A stretch of DNA of 36,423 nt from JASJBU01 sp965372385 (GCA_965372385.1 CBDVCD010000006.1:1-36423); one strand, 5' to 3'; shown: positions 25,198 to 33,473, counted from the stretch's first letter. The notes: generated by a model not told the origin, from the letters alone. Translations and numbers: made by a program.

Positions 25198-25940
25198 GAG
25201 TCGATTTTCTCAGCTTTCTCGGCATTCTCATCGCCTTTCTGGCGATTTTTGGGGGCAATTGGCTGGAGGGTGGGCATGTTGACTCCCTGATCAATGCACC
25301 CGCGATGATCATCGTCATTGGCGGTACCCTGGGTGCCATTTTGCTGCAGACCCCGGTGCCGGTTTTTATCCATGCCCTGCGGCTCTCCGGCAGAGTGTTT
25401 ATGCCGGGCCGTATGGATATGCCCGCCACGATCGAAAAACTCATAATCTGGAGCAACATTGCCCGTAAAGAAGGCCTCTTGGGATTGGAGCTTATCGCGG
25501 AAGAGGAGTCCGATCCATTTATCCGTAAGGGCATGCAGATGTTGGTCGATGGCAGTGAACCTGAGGCCCTGCGCGATGCCATGGAGATGGAGATGGATGC
25601 CAGTGAACAGCACGATATACATGCCTCCAAGGTCTTCGAAGGTATGGGGGGTTACTCACCTACCATCGGTATCATTGGCGCTGTGATGGGGCTGATTCAT
25701 GTCATGCAGAATCTGGCGGACCCCAGCAAGCTGGGGAGTGGTATCGCAACCGCATTCGTTGCCACCATCTATGGGATCGGGCTGGCAAATCTGTTTTTTT
25801 TGCCCTTTGCCGCCAAACTTAAGACCCAGACACAGAACATCAGCAAGTTTCGAGAGTTGGTGATCGAAGGTGTGGTTGGGATTGCGGAGGGCGAAAATCC
25901 GCGCAACATCGAGTCGAAGCTGAAGGGTTTTCTGCAGTGA
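25194..25940 (+). CDS. motC: Flagellar motor stator protein MotC (MotA/PomA family)
   Basis: The 248-residue protein has four membrane helices in the MotA/PomA arrangement: two N-terminal (LGILIAFLAIFGGNWLEGGH; PAMIIVIGGTLGAILLQTPV) and two after the cytoplasmic loop (YSPTIGIIGAVMGLIHVMQN; IATAFVATIYGIGLANLFFL). It pairs with MotD as the five-subunit ring of an ion-driven stator. Its position after cheB matches the second stator set of Pseudomonas. Ion (H+ or Na+) is not decided here. Confidence 0.93.
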   Translation: MRVDFLSFLGILIAFLAIFGGNWLEGGHVDSLINAPAMIIVIGGTLGAILLQTPVPVFIHALRLSGRVFMPGRMDMPATIEKLIIWSNIARKEGLLGLELIAEEESDPFIRKGMQMLVDGSEPEALRDAMEMEMDASEQHDIHASKVFEGMGGYSPTIGIIGAVMGLIHVMQNLADPSKLGSGIATAFVATIYGIGLANLFFLPFAAKLKTQTQNISKFRELVIEGVVGIAEGENPRNIESKLKGFLQ

Positions 25941-25950
25941 GGGTGCAGTA

Positions 25951-26799
25951 ATGGCACGCAGACGCAAACAGACCGAAGAGCATGAAAACCATGAACGCTG
26001 GATTGTCTCCTACGCCGATTTCATTACCTTACTGTTTGCCTTTTTTGTCGTAATGTACTCCATCTCATCGGTCAATGAAGGCAAGTATCGGGTTCTGTCA
26101 CAGACCCTGACAGATGCATTTCAAGAACCCAAACGGAGCCTTGATCCGATACAGATTGGTGAGCTCAGCCGGGAAAAAGGGGAGATCGCGGGAATCGCTT
26201 CTGAGAACGCCCCGATCGAATCGTTGGATCAGGGTTCCAGTCTCTACGATCAGGCAGGACTTGATCAATCGGTTGCTGAACTCTCCTCCAGTTCCAATAC
26301 GGAACAACAGCGGCTTCGCTATCTGGCGGCCGCGATCGAGGACATGCTGATGCCCTATGTGGAGCAGGATCTGGTTGAGGTCAGGTTCAGCGACAATCGC
26401 GTGATGGTGGATATGAAGGATAAGATGCTCTTCCCGAGCGGCAGCACCCGGCTCTCCCGTACCGCGGTGCAGGCCCTGCGGGATATCAGCCGTATCCTTG
26501 CAAGCGTGCCTAACCAGATTCAGGTGGAGGGTAATACAGATAATCGTCCCATCCGTACGGAAGAGTTTCCCTCCAACTGGGAGCTCTCCGCGGCCCGTGC
26601 CGCCAGTGTAGTTCATCTGATAACACGCATGGGCATAGATCCCAATCGCCTGTCGGCAATCGGCTATGGAGAGTACCGGCCGGCAGCTGACAATGGGAGC
26701 CAGGAGGGACGCCAGAAAAACCGTCGTGTTACCCTGGTGATACAGGGTCTGACTGGCTTGCCCGACAGGACGATCAACCTGCCACAGAAAACTCAATGA
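25951..26799 (+). CDS. motD: Flagellar motor stator protein MotD (MotB/PomB family)
   Basis: The 282-residue protein has a basic N-terminus, one membrane helix with the ion-carrying Asp23 in VSYADFITLLFAFFVVMYS, a linker, and a C-terminal OmpA-like peptidoglycan-binding domain (VEGNTDNRPIRTEEFPSNWE, LSAARAASVVHLI, GYGEYRP, NRRVTLVI). It anchors the MotC ring to peptidoglycan. The stop overlaps the parC ATG (ATGA). Confidence 0.94.
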   Translation: MARRRKQTEEHENHERWIVSYADFITLLFAFFVVMYSISSVNEGKYRVLSQTLTDAFQEPKRSLDPIQIGELSREKGEIAGIASENAPIESLDQGSSLYDQAGLDQSVAELSSSSNTEQQRLRYLAAAIEDMLMPYVEQDLVEVRFSDNRVMVDMKDKMLFPSGSTRLSRTAVQALRDISRILASVPNQIQVEGNTDNRPIRTEEFPSNWELSAARAASVVHLITRMGIDPNRLSAIGYGEYRPAADNGSQEGRQKNRRVTLVIQGLTGLPDRTINLPQKTQ

Positions 26800-27170
26800 G
26801 GGTTTGGACCGTCGCCAATCAGAAGGGAGGGGTGGGAAAGACCACTACCGTGGCCTCCCTGGGCGGCCTGTTGGTTCAATGGGGATTGCGCACCCTGTTG
26901 ATCGATATCGACCCCCATGGCTCCCTTACCAGTTATTTTCGTTATGACCCGGATGCCATCGAGGAGAGTGTCTACTCCCTGTTCGATCCTCAAAGCCGCG
27001 GTGTGACGGCATACCGACACTTATTGCAACATCTGCAACAGGGCGATGAGCAGCCGCTTACTGGAGTGGCGGTATGCGGCCAAAGGAGAAGAAGCGGCCT
27101 TTGCATAAGAACTCAAGCAGGATGGCCGAACCGGACATGGCCCTGGTCAGCTATCTGGATACCCTGTTGA
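26796..27170 (+). pseudogene. parC: ParC-like chemotaxis ParA-family ATPase, internally deleted
   Basis: The frame starts by ATGA overlap with motD and encodes a perfect ParA start: MRVWTVANQKGGVGKTTTVA, with deviant Walker A, then LLIDIDPHGSLTSYF. After residue 66 (LFDPQ) it jumps to SRGVTAYRHLLQHLQQ, which resembles the extreme C-terminus of ParC proteins. The middle, including Walker B and the dimer surface, roughly 150-180 residues, is absent. The remaining frame runs to 27170 through sequence that does not look native. In another frame a stop at 27106-27108, just before the parP start, is the likelier original end. ParC places chemotaxis arrays at the pole in Vibrio and Pseudomonas; this copy cannot be a working ATPase. 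Confidence 0.8.
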
Positions 27171-27319
27171 GTGAAATCGAAGACGTCAGGGATGTGGAAC
27201 CGCTAACCGAAATTAAAGGCGCTACCCCTGCCGCCGATACTCGAAGGCAGGGATGATAGCGGCATGATTGATTCATATACCATCTGGAAGAGGGATCGAA
27301 CCGGATGGAAGAGAAATAG
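27122..27319 (+). pseudogene. parP: ParP-like CheW-domain protein remnant (N-terminus, possibly last residues)
   Basis: ATG at 27122 gives MAEPDMALVSYLDTLLSEIE and continues to a stop at 27256, 44 residues. The ALVSYLDTLLSEI segment resembles the N-terminus of ParP (the CheW-like protein between parC and cheW in Pseudomonas and Vibrio). The CheW/AIF domain that should follow is missing. A second frame just downstream, HLEEGSNRMEEK ending with TAG at 27317-27319, eight bases before cheW, could be the surviving native C-terminus, but it is short and this is inference. Like parC, the gene appears to have lost its interior while keeping both ends. Confidence 0.6.
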
Positions 27320-27327
27320 GTGTATCG

Positions 27328-27807
27328 ATGAGTACAACCGCAGAAGAGGCAAATAGGGGTGAGGTGATTCAGTTTGTCACTTTCGTGTTAAAAGACGAGG
27401 TCTACGGCATCAATGTGATGCAGGTACAGGAGGTGCTGCGGGTGACAGAGATCGCACCCGTACCGGGTGCGCCATCTTTTGTGCTGGGCATCATCAATCT
27501 GCGAGGCAACGTAGTGACGGTGATAGACACCCGTAGCCGCTTTGGTCTGCCTTCCACAGAGGTGGACGATTCCAGCCGAATCATCGTCATCGAGTCGGAA
27601 AAACAGGTGGTGGGCATCCTGGTCGATGCAGTATCAGAGGTAGTGGAACTTCAGATGGGTGACATCGATGCGGCCCCCAATGTGGGGAATGAGGAGAGTT
27701 CACGTTATATTCAGGGTGTGGCCACCAGGGAGAATAGTCTGTTAATCCTGGTGGATCTGAATAAACTTCTGACTGACGAAGAGTGGGCTGAGATCAGCAT
27801 GTCCTGA
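27328..27807 (+). CDS. cheW: Chemotaxis coupling protein CheW
   Basis: The 159-residue CheW-domain protein has VIQFVTFVLKDEVYGINVMQ, APSFVLGIINLRGNVVTVID and ILVDAVSEVVEL, the canonical receptor/CheA coupling fold. It links chemoreceptors to CheA in the array. The ATG at 27328 has AGG seven bases upstream and gives the usual length; an in-frame codon at 27268 would add 20 unlike residues from the decayed parP region. It is intact, so the deletion upstream stopped short of it. Confidence 0.96.
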   Translation: MSTTAEEANRGEVIQFVTFVLKDEVYGINVMQVQEVLRVTEIAPVPGAPSFVLGIINLRGNVVTVIDTRSRFGLPSTEVDDSSRIIVIESEKQVVGILVDAVSEVVELQMGDIDAAPNVGNEESSRYIQGVATRENSLLILVDLNKLLTDEEWAEISMS

Positions 27808-27913
27808 ATGAATGGGGCCTTGATGCTTATGGGCTTATCTGAAAACAATACGAATGAGTGATTATCAGACTATGCTATCGAGCAATGGTTAACCAACAGA
27901 TCCTGACCAGACG

Positions 27914-28087
27914 ATGCCAGATATAGGCGAGCAGACGCCACTCAATCCCCTCTATCCAGTCAATCCGCCACGCAGACCGGAGAAAAGGGATCATCCCAAA
28001 CCATCCGGTCAAAAGCACAAAAGTAAGCAAAAAAGCCAACCTCCAGACGAGGGCAAGGGAAAACCGCATGTTGACGAGTATGCCTGA
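27914..28087 (+). CDS. Small Pro/Lys-rich protein between cheW and fipA
   Basis: A 57-residue frame, ATG at 27914 to TGA at 28087, whose last base is shared with the ATG of fipA (TGATG). The protein is MPDIGEQTPLNPLYPVNPPR, then a basic stretch rich in Lys, Pro and Gln, ending GKPHVDEYA. It has no hydrophobic segment and looks disordered. From memory, a small protein with a similar proline-rich start and DEYA end occurs at this place in Pseudomonas-type clusters; function unknown. The coupling to fipA supports translation, but the ribosome site upstream is weak. The hydrophobic reading frame on the opposite strand is judged a shadow. Confidence 0.62.
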   Translation: MPDIGEQTPLNPLYPVNPPRRPEKRDHPKPSGQKHKSKQKSQPPDEGKGKPHVDEYA

Positions 28088-28500
28088 TGGGGGCTGAGCA
28101 GAATCTTTGGGGAGTTGGCCTGGGAGTGATCGGCTTTGCCGTCGCTGCCGGTTTGTTCCTGCTCGTCTCTTATCTTCGACATTTGCGTGATCAGGCCAGT
28201 CTATTGGCAAGGGAGTTGGAGACCCTGAAACAGACGGTGGGTGCACTCTGTTCCAGTTCAGTAGGTGTAGACAGACGGGTCAATCGCCTGGAACGGCAAG
28301 GTCGTGATCTTGAAGAGCGCCAGGAAAATATGGAATGTTTTCAGCAGCAGGCAGCGCCTCCCTATGATGACGCCATCAGGATGGTGAGAGAAGGGGCCGA
28401 TGCGGATGAACTGGTTCGGGATCTCGGACTCAGCCGTGGCGCCGCGGACCTGATCATCATGATCCATGGTATGAGAAGTGAAGATCAGTTGAACGACTGA
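28087..28500 (+). CDS. fipA: FlhF-interacting polar determinant FipA (DUF2802 protein)
   Basis: The 137-residue protein has one N-terminal membrane helix (GLGVIGFAVAAGLFLLVSYL), a coiled coil (about 35-95) and a C-terminal DUF2802 domain (YDDAIRMVREGADADELVRD, LGLSRGAADLIIMIHGM). DUF2802 proteins at this position in Vibrio, Pseudomonas and Shewanella have been described as FipA, which recruits FlhF to the cell pole. The intact gene, together with flhF and flhG, argues for polar flagellation even though parC/parP are broken. Confidence 0.85.
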   Translation: MGAEQNLWGVGLGVIGFAVAAGLFLLVSYLRHLRDQASLLARELETLKQTVGALCSSSVGVDRRVNRLERQGRDLEERQENMECFQQQAAPPYDDAIRMVREGADADELVRDLGLSRGAADLIIMIHGMRSEDQLND

Positions 28501-28568
28501 GCTTGTTATGCTTACACTTAATCGATGACTTCTGAGCAACTCAGCAACCTATTTGCTGCGCTAAATGA

Positions 28569-29111
28569 ATGCCTTCTATGATCACAGCTGCCGTCCCCAT
28601 CCTTGGCTTCGCGGCCTATAGCGGGACCGGCAAAACCTCCCTGCTGATAAAGTTGATCCCGTTGCTGAAAGCGGAGGGCCTGAGAGTGGGTGTTATCAAA
28701 CACGCCCATCACAAGGTGGATGTGGACAAGCCGGGCAAGGACAGCTATGAGTTGCGCAAGGCTGGCGCCGGACAGGTGCTGCTGGCCACCGCCCAACGCT
28801 GGGCACTGATGGTGGAGGAGGAGGTCGTAGGCGATCCCGATCTGCAGACCATGCTGAACCGGCTTGACTGCTCATCTCTCGAGCTGATTCTGGTGGAGGG
28901 TTTCCGGCATGTACCCTTCCCCAAAATTGAGCTGCATCGTCCATCCCTGGGCAAGCCATTGCTCTTCCCCCTGGACAGTTCCATCATTGCGGTTGCTACG
29001 GATGGGAAGCTCAGCCAAATCACGGAAATGCCCCTGCTGGATCTGAACGATCCGGTGGCAATTCGGGATTTCGTTTTGCTGTATGTAAGGCAGCACCAAA
29101 CTGATGCTTGA
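28569..29111 (+). CDS. mobB: Molybdopterin-guanine dinucleotide biosynthesis protein B
   Basis: The 180-residue P-loop protein has ILGFAAYSGTGKTSLLIKLI (Walker A), VGVIKHAHHKVDVDKPGKDS and LELILVEGFRHVPFPKIELH, all MobB marks. MobB binds GTP and assists MobA in attaching GMP to molybdopterin for enzymes such as DMSO/nitrate/formate oxidoreductases. ATG at 28569 or 28578. It converges with the modABC operon, so molybdate uptake and cofactor finishing lie together. Confidence 0.94.
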   Translation: MPSMITAAVPILGFAAYSGTGKTSLLIKLIPLLKAEGLRVGVIKHAHHKVDVDKPGKDSYELRKAGAGQVLLATAQRWALMVEEEVVGDPDLQTMLNRLDCSSLELILVEGFRHVPFPKIELHRPSLGKPLLFPLDSSIIAVATDGKLSQITEMPLLDLNDPVAIRDFVLLYVRQHQTDA

Positions 29112-29115
29112 TTCG

Positions 29116-29158
29116 GCCATAAGAGACGCAGCGTTTATGGCAGACATTTCTCTCTGCC
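29116..29158. terminator. Possible bidirectional transcript end between mobB and modC
   Basis: Two overlapping inverted repeats fill the 64-base convergent gap: GCCATAA/TTATGGC (29116-29122 with 29135-29141) and GGCAGA/TCTGCC (29139-29144 with 29153-29158). Neither is followed by a long T-tract, so an intrinsic terminator is plausible by position but not strong by sequence. Confidence 0.4.
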
Positions 29159-29175
29159 TCGATGGCTAACTCATG

Positions 29176-30255
29176 TCAGGCATGCAGGGCCACACTCTTG
29201 ATCTGAGCGAAGATCCGCATGCCAGGTCTGAGGGCCAGAACAGATTCTGATTTTCGCGTGATGCGCGCCAGCAGAGGAACAGTTCCCAATTCCATGCGCA
29301 CGATGACCTGGCTCTTGCCCTGGGGAACCAGCTCAATGATGGTCGCTTGCAGAATATTCAGAATGCTGGTTGCCCCCGGGTGTTCCAAGGTGAGACTGAC
29401 ATCCTTGGCATGGATGCGTAAGTTGACCTCTGTGCCAATTGGCCTATCAATCCGGCTCACTATGAGTTCACCGCCGGCGAATTGAAGCTGGGTAAGGTGG
29501 AACTGTTCATCATGTCGTTCCACCCGGGCGCTGATCAGGGCGCCGGCGTCCTCGTCCATGGCAATGGAAAGCCGGGTGTTGACCATCATCGTCGCAATCG
29601 GTCCACTTTCTGTGATGCGTCCCTCTTCCATCAGGGCCAGATGATCGGCCACGCTGATGAGTTCTTCCATATCATGGGTGACATAGATGATCGGGATTTC
29701 CGCCTCGGCATGTAGTCGCTCCAGATAGGGAAGGATCTCCTTTTTGCGACTACGGTCAAGGGCTGCCATGGGTTCGTCCATCAGCAGGAGTCGCGGGCTG
29801 TTCAGCAGGGCCCGACCGATAGCGACCCGTTGCCGTTCACCGCCGGAAAGGTCAGCACTGTTTCGCTTGAGCAACGGTTCTAGCCCCAGTATGCCAATGA
29901 TGTGCCGGGGCTCATGGTGGCGAATTTCGTTTGGGGTTCTACGCCAGCCGTAGAGCAGATTGTCCTGTACATCCAGATGGGGAAACAGGGCAGTCTCCTG
30001 GAACACGTAGCCGACTCCCCGCTGATGAGTGCCGAGAGAGACCCCTCGATCACTGTCGAACCATCTCTCCCCGTTGATAATGAAATAGCCGGTGACATTC
30101 GATTCCAGACCGGCGATACAACGCAGTACCGTGGTTTTGCCACATCCGGATACCCCAAACAGGGCGTTGACACCCGAAGCGGGCAAGCCGCCTTCTGCAT
30201 CCAGCTGAAAACCTTGACGCTGCAGTTTGAAATGAAATCGTATATCGCCACTCAT
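29176..30255 (-). CDS. modC: Molybdate ABC transporter ATP-binding protein ModC
   Basis: The 359-residue protein has an ABC ATPase domain with Walker A GVSGCGKT (34-41), signature LSGGERQR, Walker B LLLMDEPMAALD and H-loop YVTHD, then a C-terminal TOBE/Mop-like domain (from about 290: IGTEVNLRIHAKDVSL). It powers molybdate import through ModB. The start overlaps the modB stop by four bases (ATGA). Confidence 0.95.
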   Translation of the reverse strand: MSGDIRFHFKLQRQGFQLDAEGGLPASGVNALFGVSGCGKTTVLRCIAGLESNVTGYFIINGERWFDSDRGVSLGTHQRGVGYVFQETALFPHLDVQDNLLYGWRRTPNEIRHHEPRHIIGILGLEPLLKRNSADLSGGERQRVAIGRALLNSPRLLLMDEPMAALDRSRKKEILPYLERLHAEAEIPIIYVTHDMEELISVADHLALMEEGRITESGPIATMMVNTRLSIAMDEDAGALISARVERHDEQFHLTQLQFAGGELIVSRIDRPIGTEVNLRIHAKDVSLTLEHPGATSILNILQATIIELVPQGKSQVIVRMELGTVPLLARITRKSESVLALRPGMRIFAQIKSVALHA

Positions 30256-30935
30256 GTCCCATTACTCCGGGTGGTGCCGCTCCGCGCCAGTCGGTAGATC
30301 AGCAGCAGGGTGACGAATGAGAAAACCAACAACCCCGCGGAGAGCAGGTGGGCCTGGGTATACTCCAGGGATTCGACGTGGTCATAGATCGCGATGGAGA
30401 GCACCTGGGTCTCTCCCGGTATGTTGCCACCGATCATCAGCACCACGCCGAATTCTCCGACGGTGTGGGCAAAGCCCAAGGTGGTGGCGGTGATCAGTCC
30501 ACGGCGGGAGAGCGGCAGCACCAGGCTGAAGAAGCGGTTGAGGGGCGAGGCGCGCAGGGTGCTGGCGGCTTCCAGCAGCCTGCCATCGAGCTGACTGAAG
30601 GCATTCTGGATCGGTTGAATCACAAACGGCATGGAATAGAGCACCGAACCGATCACCAGCCCGCTGAAAGAGAAGGCCAGGCTACTGCCACTCAAGGCTG
30701 ACCAGGGCCCGCCAATAATACCCCCCGGCGCCAGCGCGATCAGCAGGTAGAAACCCAATACGGTGGGTGGCAACACCAGGGGCAGGGCAACCAGGGCCTC
30801 CACCCAATGTTTCATACGGTTTCGGGTTCGGCTTAGCCACCAGGCCAGGGGGGTTCCCAGCAACAGCAGAATGATGGTGCTGATCAGGGCTAGCCGCAGG
30901 GTGACCCAGAGTGCGCTGAGGTCTGCTTCGGTCAA
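30252..30935 (-). CDS. modB: Molybdate ABC transporter permease ModB
   Basis: The 227-residue protein has five to six membrane helices and the EAA loop LLEAASTLRASPLNRFFSLV, followed by LPLSRRGLITATTLGFAHTV and GEFGVVLMIGGNIPGETQ, typical of ModB. It forms the transmembrane pathway for molybdate or tungstate. Overlaps modA by four bases upstream and modC by four bases downstream. Confidence 0.95.
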   Translation of the reverse strand: MTEADLSALWVTLRLALISTIILLLLGTPLAWWLSRTRNRMKHWVEALVALPLVLPPTVLGFYLLIALAPGGIIGGPWSALSGSSLAFSFSGLVIGSVLYSMPFVIQPIQNAFSQLDGRLLEAASTLRASPLNRFFSLVLPLSRRGLITATTLGFAHTVGEFGVVLMIGGNIPGETQVLSIAIYDHVESLEYTQAHLLSAGLLVFSFVTLLLIYRLARSGTTRSNGT

Positions 30936-31690
30936 TTTTGCGGACTCTCGATACTGTAGCCGTTCTCGACTATGATCTTCCGTGCCGCCGCTGAGCGCAG
31001 ATACTCCAAGAACAAGCGGGGCGCAGATTTATTTTCAGCCCGTTTCAGCAGCACGGCTTGTTGTCGGATGGGTTGAAAATAATCTTCCGGGATAAACCAG
31101 AGATAACCGTCCGGCTGTTTGCCTGTAACAAGCTGAGAGTAGGCGATAAAACCCAGATCAGCCGCCCCAGAGGCGACATATTGATAGGCCTGTCCCACAT
31201 TTTCACCTCTTACCAGATGACCCTTCAGCCCTTCCCATAGCGACATTCTCCGCAGGACCTCACGTGCAGCGGCGCCATAGGGCGCCGTGGTGGGATTGGC
31301 GATGGAGATGTGCCCGATCTCATTCGATTGCAGCAGGGTCTCTACAGGCAGGGTCGAGTTGATCTTCGGTCCCCAGAGCACGAGCCTGCCTTGTGCATAG
31401 GTGAAGCGGCTGCCACTGACCGTACGGTCCGCCTGTTCAAGCCGCTCAGGCCGGGCAGCGTCGGCAGCCAGAAACAGATCAAAGGGGGCGCCATGGGTGA
31501 TCTGCGCATAGAGCTTGCCGGTGGAGGCCGAACTGATACGCAGCTGGTGACCGGTCTGGCTGGTAAACGCCGCGGCCAACAGACGCAGGGTAGGGGTAAA
31601 ATTGCTCGCTACGGCCACATGCACCTGATCGGCCAATGTCAAAGTCGATAGGGTCAGCAGGCTGAGGGCAATAAGAATCCTCGTCAGCAT
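30932..31690 (-). CDS. modA: Molybdate-binding periplasmic protein ModA
   Basis: The 252-residue solute-binding protein has a signal peptide (MLTRILIALSLLTLSTLTLA, cleavage before DQVHVAVASNF). The oxyanion-binding blocks are ASNFTPTLRLLAAAF, SSASTGKLYAQITHGAPFDL, FLAADAARPERL and IANPTTAPYGAAAREVL. It captures molybdate for ModBC. The start is only five bases after the stop of the upstream methyltransferase gene. Confidence 0.94.
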   Translation of the reverse strand: MLTRILIALSLLTLSTLTLADQVHVAVASNFTPTLRLLAAAFTSQTGHQLRISSASTGKLYAQITHGAPFDLFLAADAARPERLEQADRTVSGSRFTYAQGRLVLWGPKINSTLPVETLLQSNEIGHISIANPTTAPYGAAAREVLRRMSLWEGLKGHLVRGENVGQAYQYVASGAADLGFIAYSQLVTGKQPDGYLWFIPEDYFQPIRQQAVLLKRAENKSAPRLFLEYLRSAAARKIIVENGYSIESPQN

Positions 31691-31695
31691 CGGGG

Positions 31696-32526
31696 CTATT
31701 TCTCAGCCGTGAGGTAGCAGATCCAGCCAGCGTCCGCATCACCCTCCTCAACCGGTTCGAAGATACCGTCGGCTTCACCCTCTTCATCGAATCCCTGCCA
31801 GTAGACAGTGACCCTGCTGAAACCGGCCTCGGCCAGCAGTTCACCTATCTCCGGCAAGGTCCAGAGGCGCCAGTCATAACTGAAGGCCTTCTCCAGCCGG
31901 GAGCCATCCGCAAAGTCAAAATGGATATGGCAGATCAGGTCGCCGCTGATGGGCTCATACTTCTCTTGCTCCCAGACATAGGTGAAGCTGCTGTCGCCAT
32001 CCTCGATCTCCCGCTCCTCCTCGATCTCCCGAAAGGAGTCGTAGCCGCCATAGGCATCCAGAAACAGGATGCCATCCGCGGCAAGCTGTTGATGTACCCG
32101 ACGAAAATAGCGTTTGAGTTGAGAACGCTCCTTGAACAGCCAGTAACTGAAATTCATCGCGGAGATGATGTCAGGAGCTTGCGTGGTTGCCGTCAGGACA
32201 TTCTCCCGCAACAGCTCGATGCGCTTCGCCTGGGCATTTTTGAGCCGGACCAACTGATGATCCCGGCCCCAGTTCAAAACCTCTTTATCGAGATCGACGC
32301 CGATGGCACGGTTTGTTTTGCGACGGCGTACCCATTCACAGCAGACATTCGCGGTACCGCAGAAGTCCTCGCGCAGTAGTGAGGCCCTGTGACCTCTGAG
32401 TTTTTTATAGGTCTCGTCGACAAAATCGATCTCCGCCTCGGCGCATTGCACCGATAGCTCATAGAGATAGTGGCGGTCGGCTGTCTCCGCCAGGGAGGGT
32501 AATGGTTTCTTCTTTGTTTTCGGCAT
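31696..32526 (-). CDS. Class I SAM-dependent methyltransferase
   Basis: The 276-residue protein shows the Rossmann-type SAM site: motif I-like LLREDFCGTANVCCEWVRRR, the acidic end of strand 2 in AIGVDLDKEVLNW, then ISAMNFSYWLFKERSQLKRY and DGILFLDAYGG. The C-terminal strands LAEAGFSRVTVYWQGFD close the fold. Its substrate is unknown. It is the first gene of a tight operon with modA-B-C (five bases to modA), so a molybdenum-linked role is possible but unproven. Positional linkage could also be incidental read-through. Confidence 0.8.
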   Translation of the reverse strand: MPKTKKKPLPSLAETADRHYLYELSVQCAEAEIDFVDETYKKLRGHRASLLREDFCGTANVCCEWVRRRKTNRAIGVDLDKEVLNWGRDHQLVRLKNAQAKRIELLRENVLTATTQAPDIISAMNFSYWLFKERSQLKRYFRRVHQQLAADGILFLDAYGGYDSFREIEEEREIEDGDSSFTYVWEQEKYEPISGDLICHIHFDFADGSRLEKAFSYDWRLWTLPEIGELLAEAGFSRVTVYWQGFDEEGEADGIFEPVEEGDADAGWICYLTAEK

Positions 32527-32646
32527 GTTGTGTTATCAAACCCAAAGATCATCTGAATTTGGAAGACGGCAGATATATAACGGATAACCAACCGCTAAAC
32601 AAAGAACTATACTCGAATTGAAGAATTAGTTTCATCGGAGGTGGAG

Positions 32647-33117
32647 ATGGCCATTGCAATCACCCTGAAAGAGTATTTAAAGGACCATGACATCAGCTAC
32701 GAGGTGATCGAACATCGTCGTACCGGTTCAACCCTGCAAACCTGCGAAGCGGCCCATATACCCGGAGACCTGATGGCGAAATCTGTATTGTTAGGGGATG
32801 ATGAAAGCTACCTGATGGCAGTCATTCCGGCAACCCATCGACTACAGCTTGCTCACCTGAGTGAATTAACCGGCAGGCAGCTGGAGCTTATCGAGGAAGA
32901 TGAACTCGTGGAAGCCTTCGCGGACTGCGAGCCCGGGGCGGTCCCGCCAACCGGCAAGCCCTATGGGATAGAAACCCTGGTGGATGACAGCCTGACGGCA
33001 CAACCCGAAATCTATTTCGAAACCGGTGACCATACCCAACTGATCCATGTTTCAGGCAAGCAGTTTCGCGAATTGGTGGAAGAGACAGCGACAGAAAATA
33101 TCAGCAGACACATATGA
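32647..33117 (+). CDS. YbaK/ProX-family aminoacyl-tRNA deacylase
   Basis: The 156-residue single-domain protein has the YbaK fold marks: DLMAKSVLLGD with the conserved Lys45, VIPATHRLQLAHLSELTG, and the CEPGAVPPTG loop that shapes the substrate pocket, then EIYFETGDHTQLIHVSGKQF. Members hydrolyse mischarged aminoacyl-tRNAs (for example Cys- or Ala-tRNAPro); specificity here is unknown. GGAGG at 32637-32641 lies five bases before the ATG at 32647, so the upstream GTG at 32641 is rejected. Divergent from the methyltransferase operon. Confidence 0.9.
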   Translation: MAIAITLKEYLKDHDISYEVIEHRRTGSTLQTCEAAHIPGDLMAKSVLLGDDESYLMAVIPATHRLQLAHLSELTGRQLELIEEDELVEAFADCEPGAVPPTGKPYGIETLVDDSLTAQPEIYFETGDHTQLIHVSGKQFRELVEETATENISRHI

Positions 33118-33237
33118 GGCGACCTGATCATTGTCGGATTTGATTCCGCTACCGAACTGGTTTAACCTTGCGCCTCCCAAATCAAGCCGGATCAGAGCAA
33201 GCAGAGCGATTTACCCTGATCCGACTCCGCGTTTCCT

Positions 33238-33328
<91 letters not shown>

Positions 33329-33331
33329 AAC

Positions 33332-33361
33332 AAAAAAGGCCTCCCAGAAGGGGCCTTTTTT
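33332..33361 (+). terminator. Intrinsic terminator of tRNA-Ser
   Basis: AAAAAGGCC pairs with GGCCTTTTT around TCCCAGAAGG, ending in a T run, a few bases after the tRNA CCA. This is a strong, A/T-symmetric stem that could stop transcription from both sides. Confidence 0.85.
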
Positions 33362-33473
33362 ATTTGGTGATGAGGGAGGTTTTGATGAGAACCCTTCGGT
33401 TCGAAAAAATCGTCAGGAACGATTTTTAACGTGCGCAGCACGGCCCGCAGGGCGAGGGCAGGACAGCCCGAGT

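Noticed and set aside
27875..28246. Minus-strand frame with a hydrophobic segment, opposite the small gene and fipA
   Set aside because: It lies antisense to two coupled plus-strand genes; its hydrophobicity is explained by the complement of Lys/Pro-rich codons and of the fipA start.
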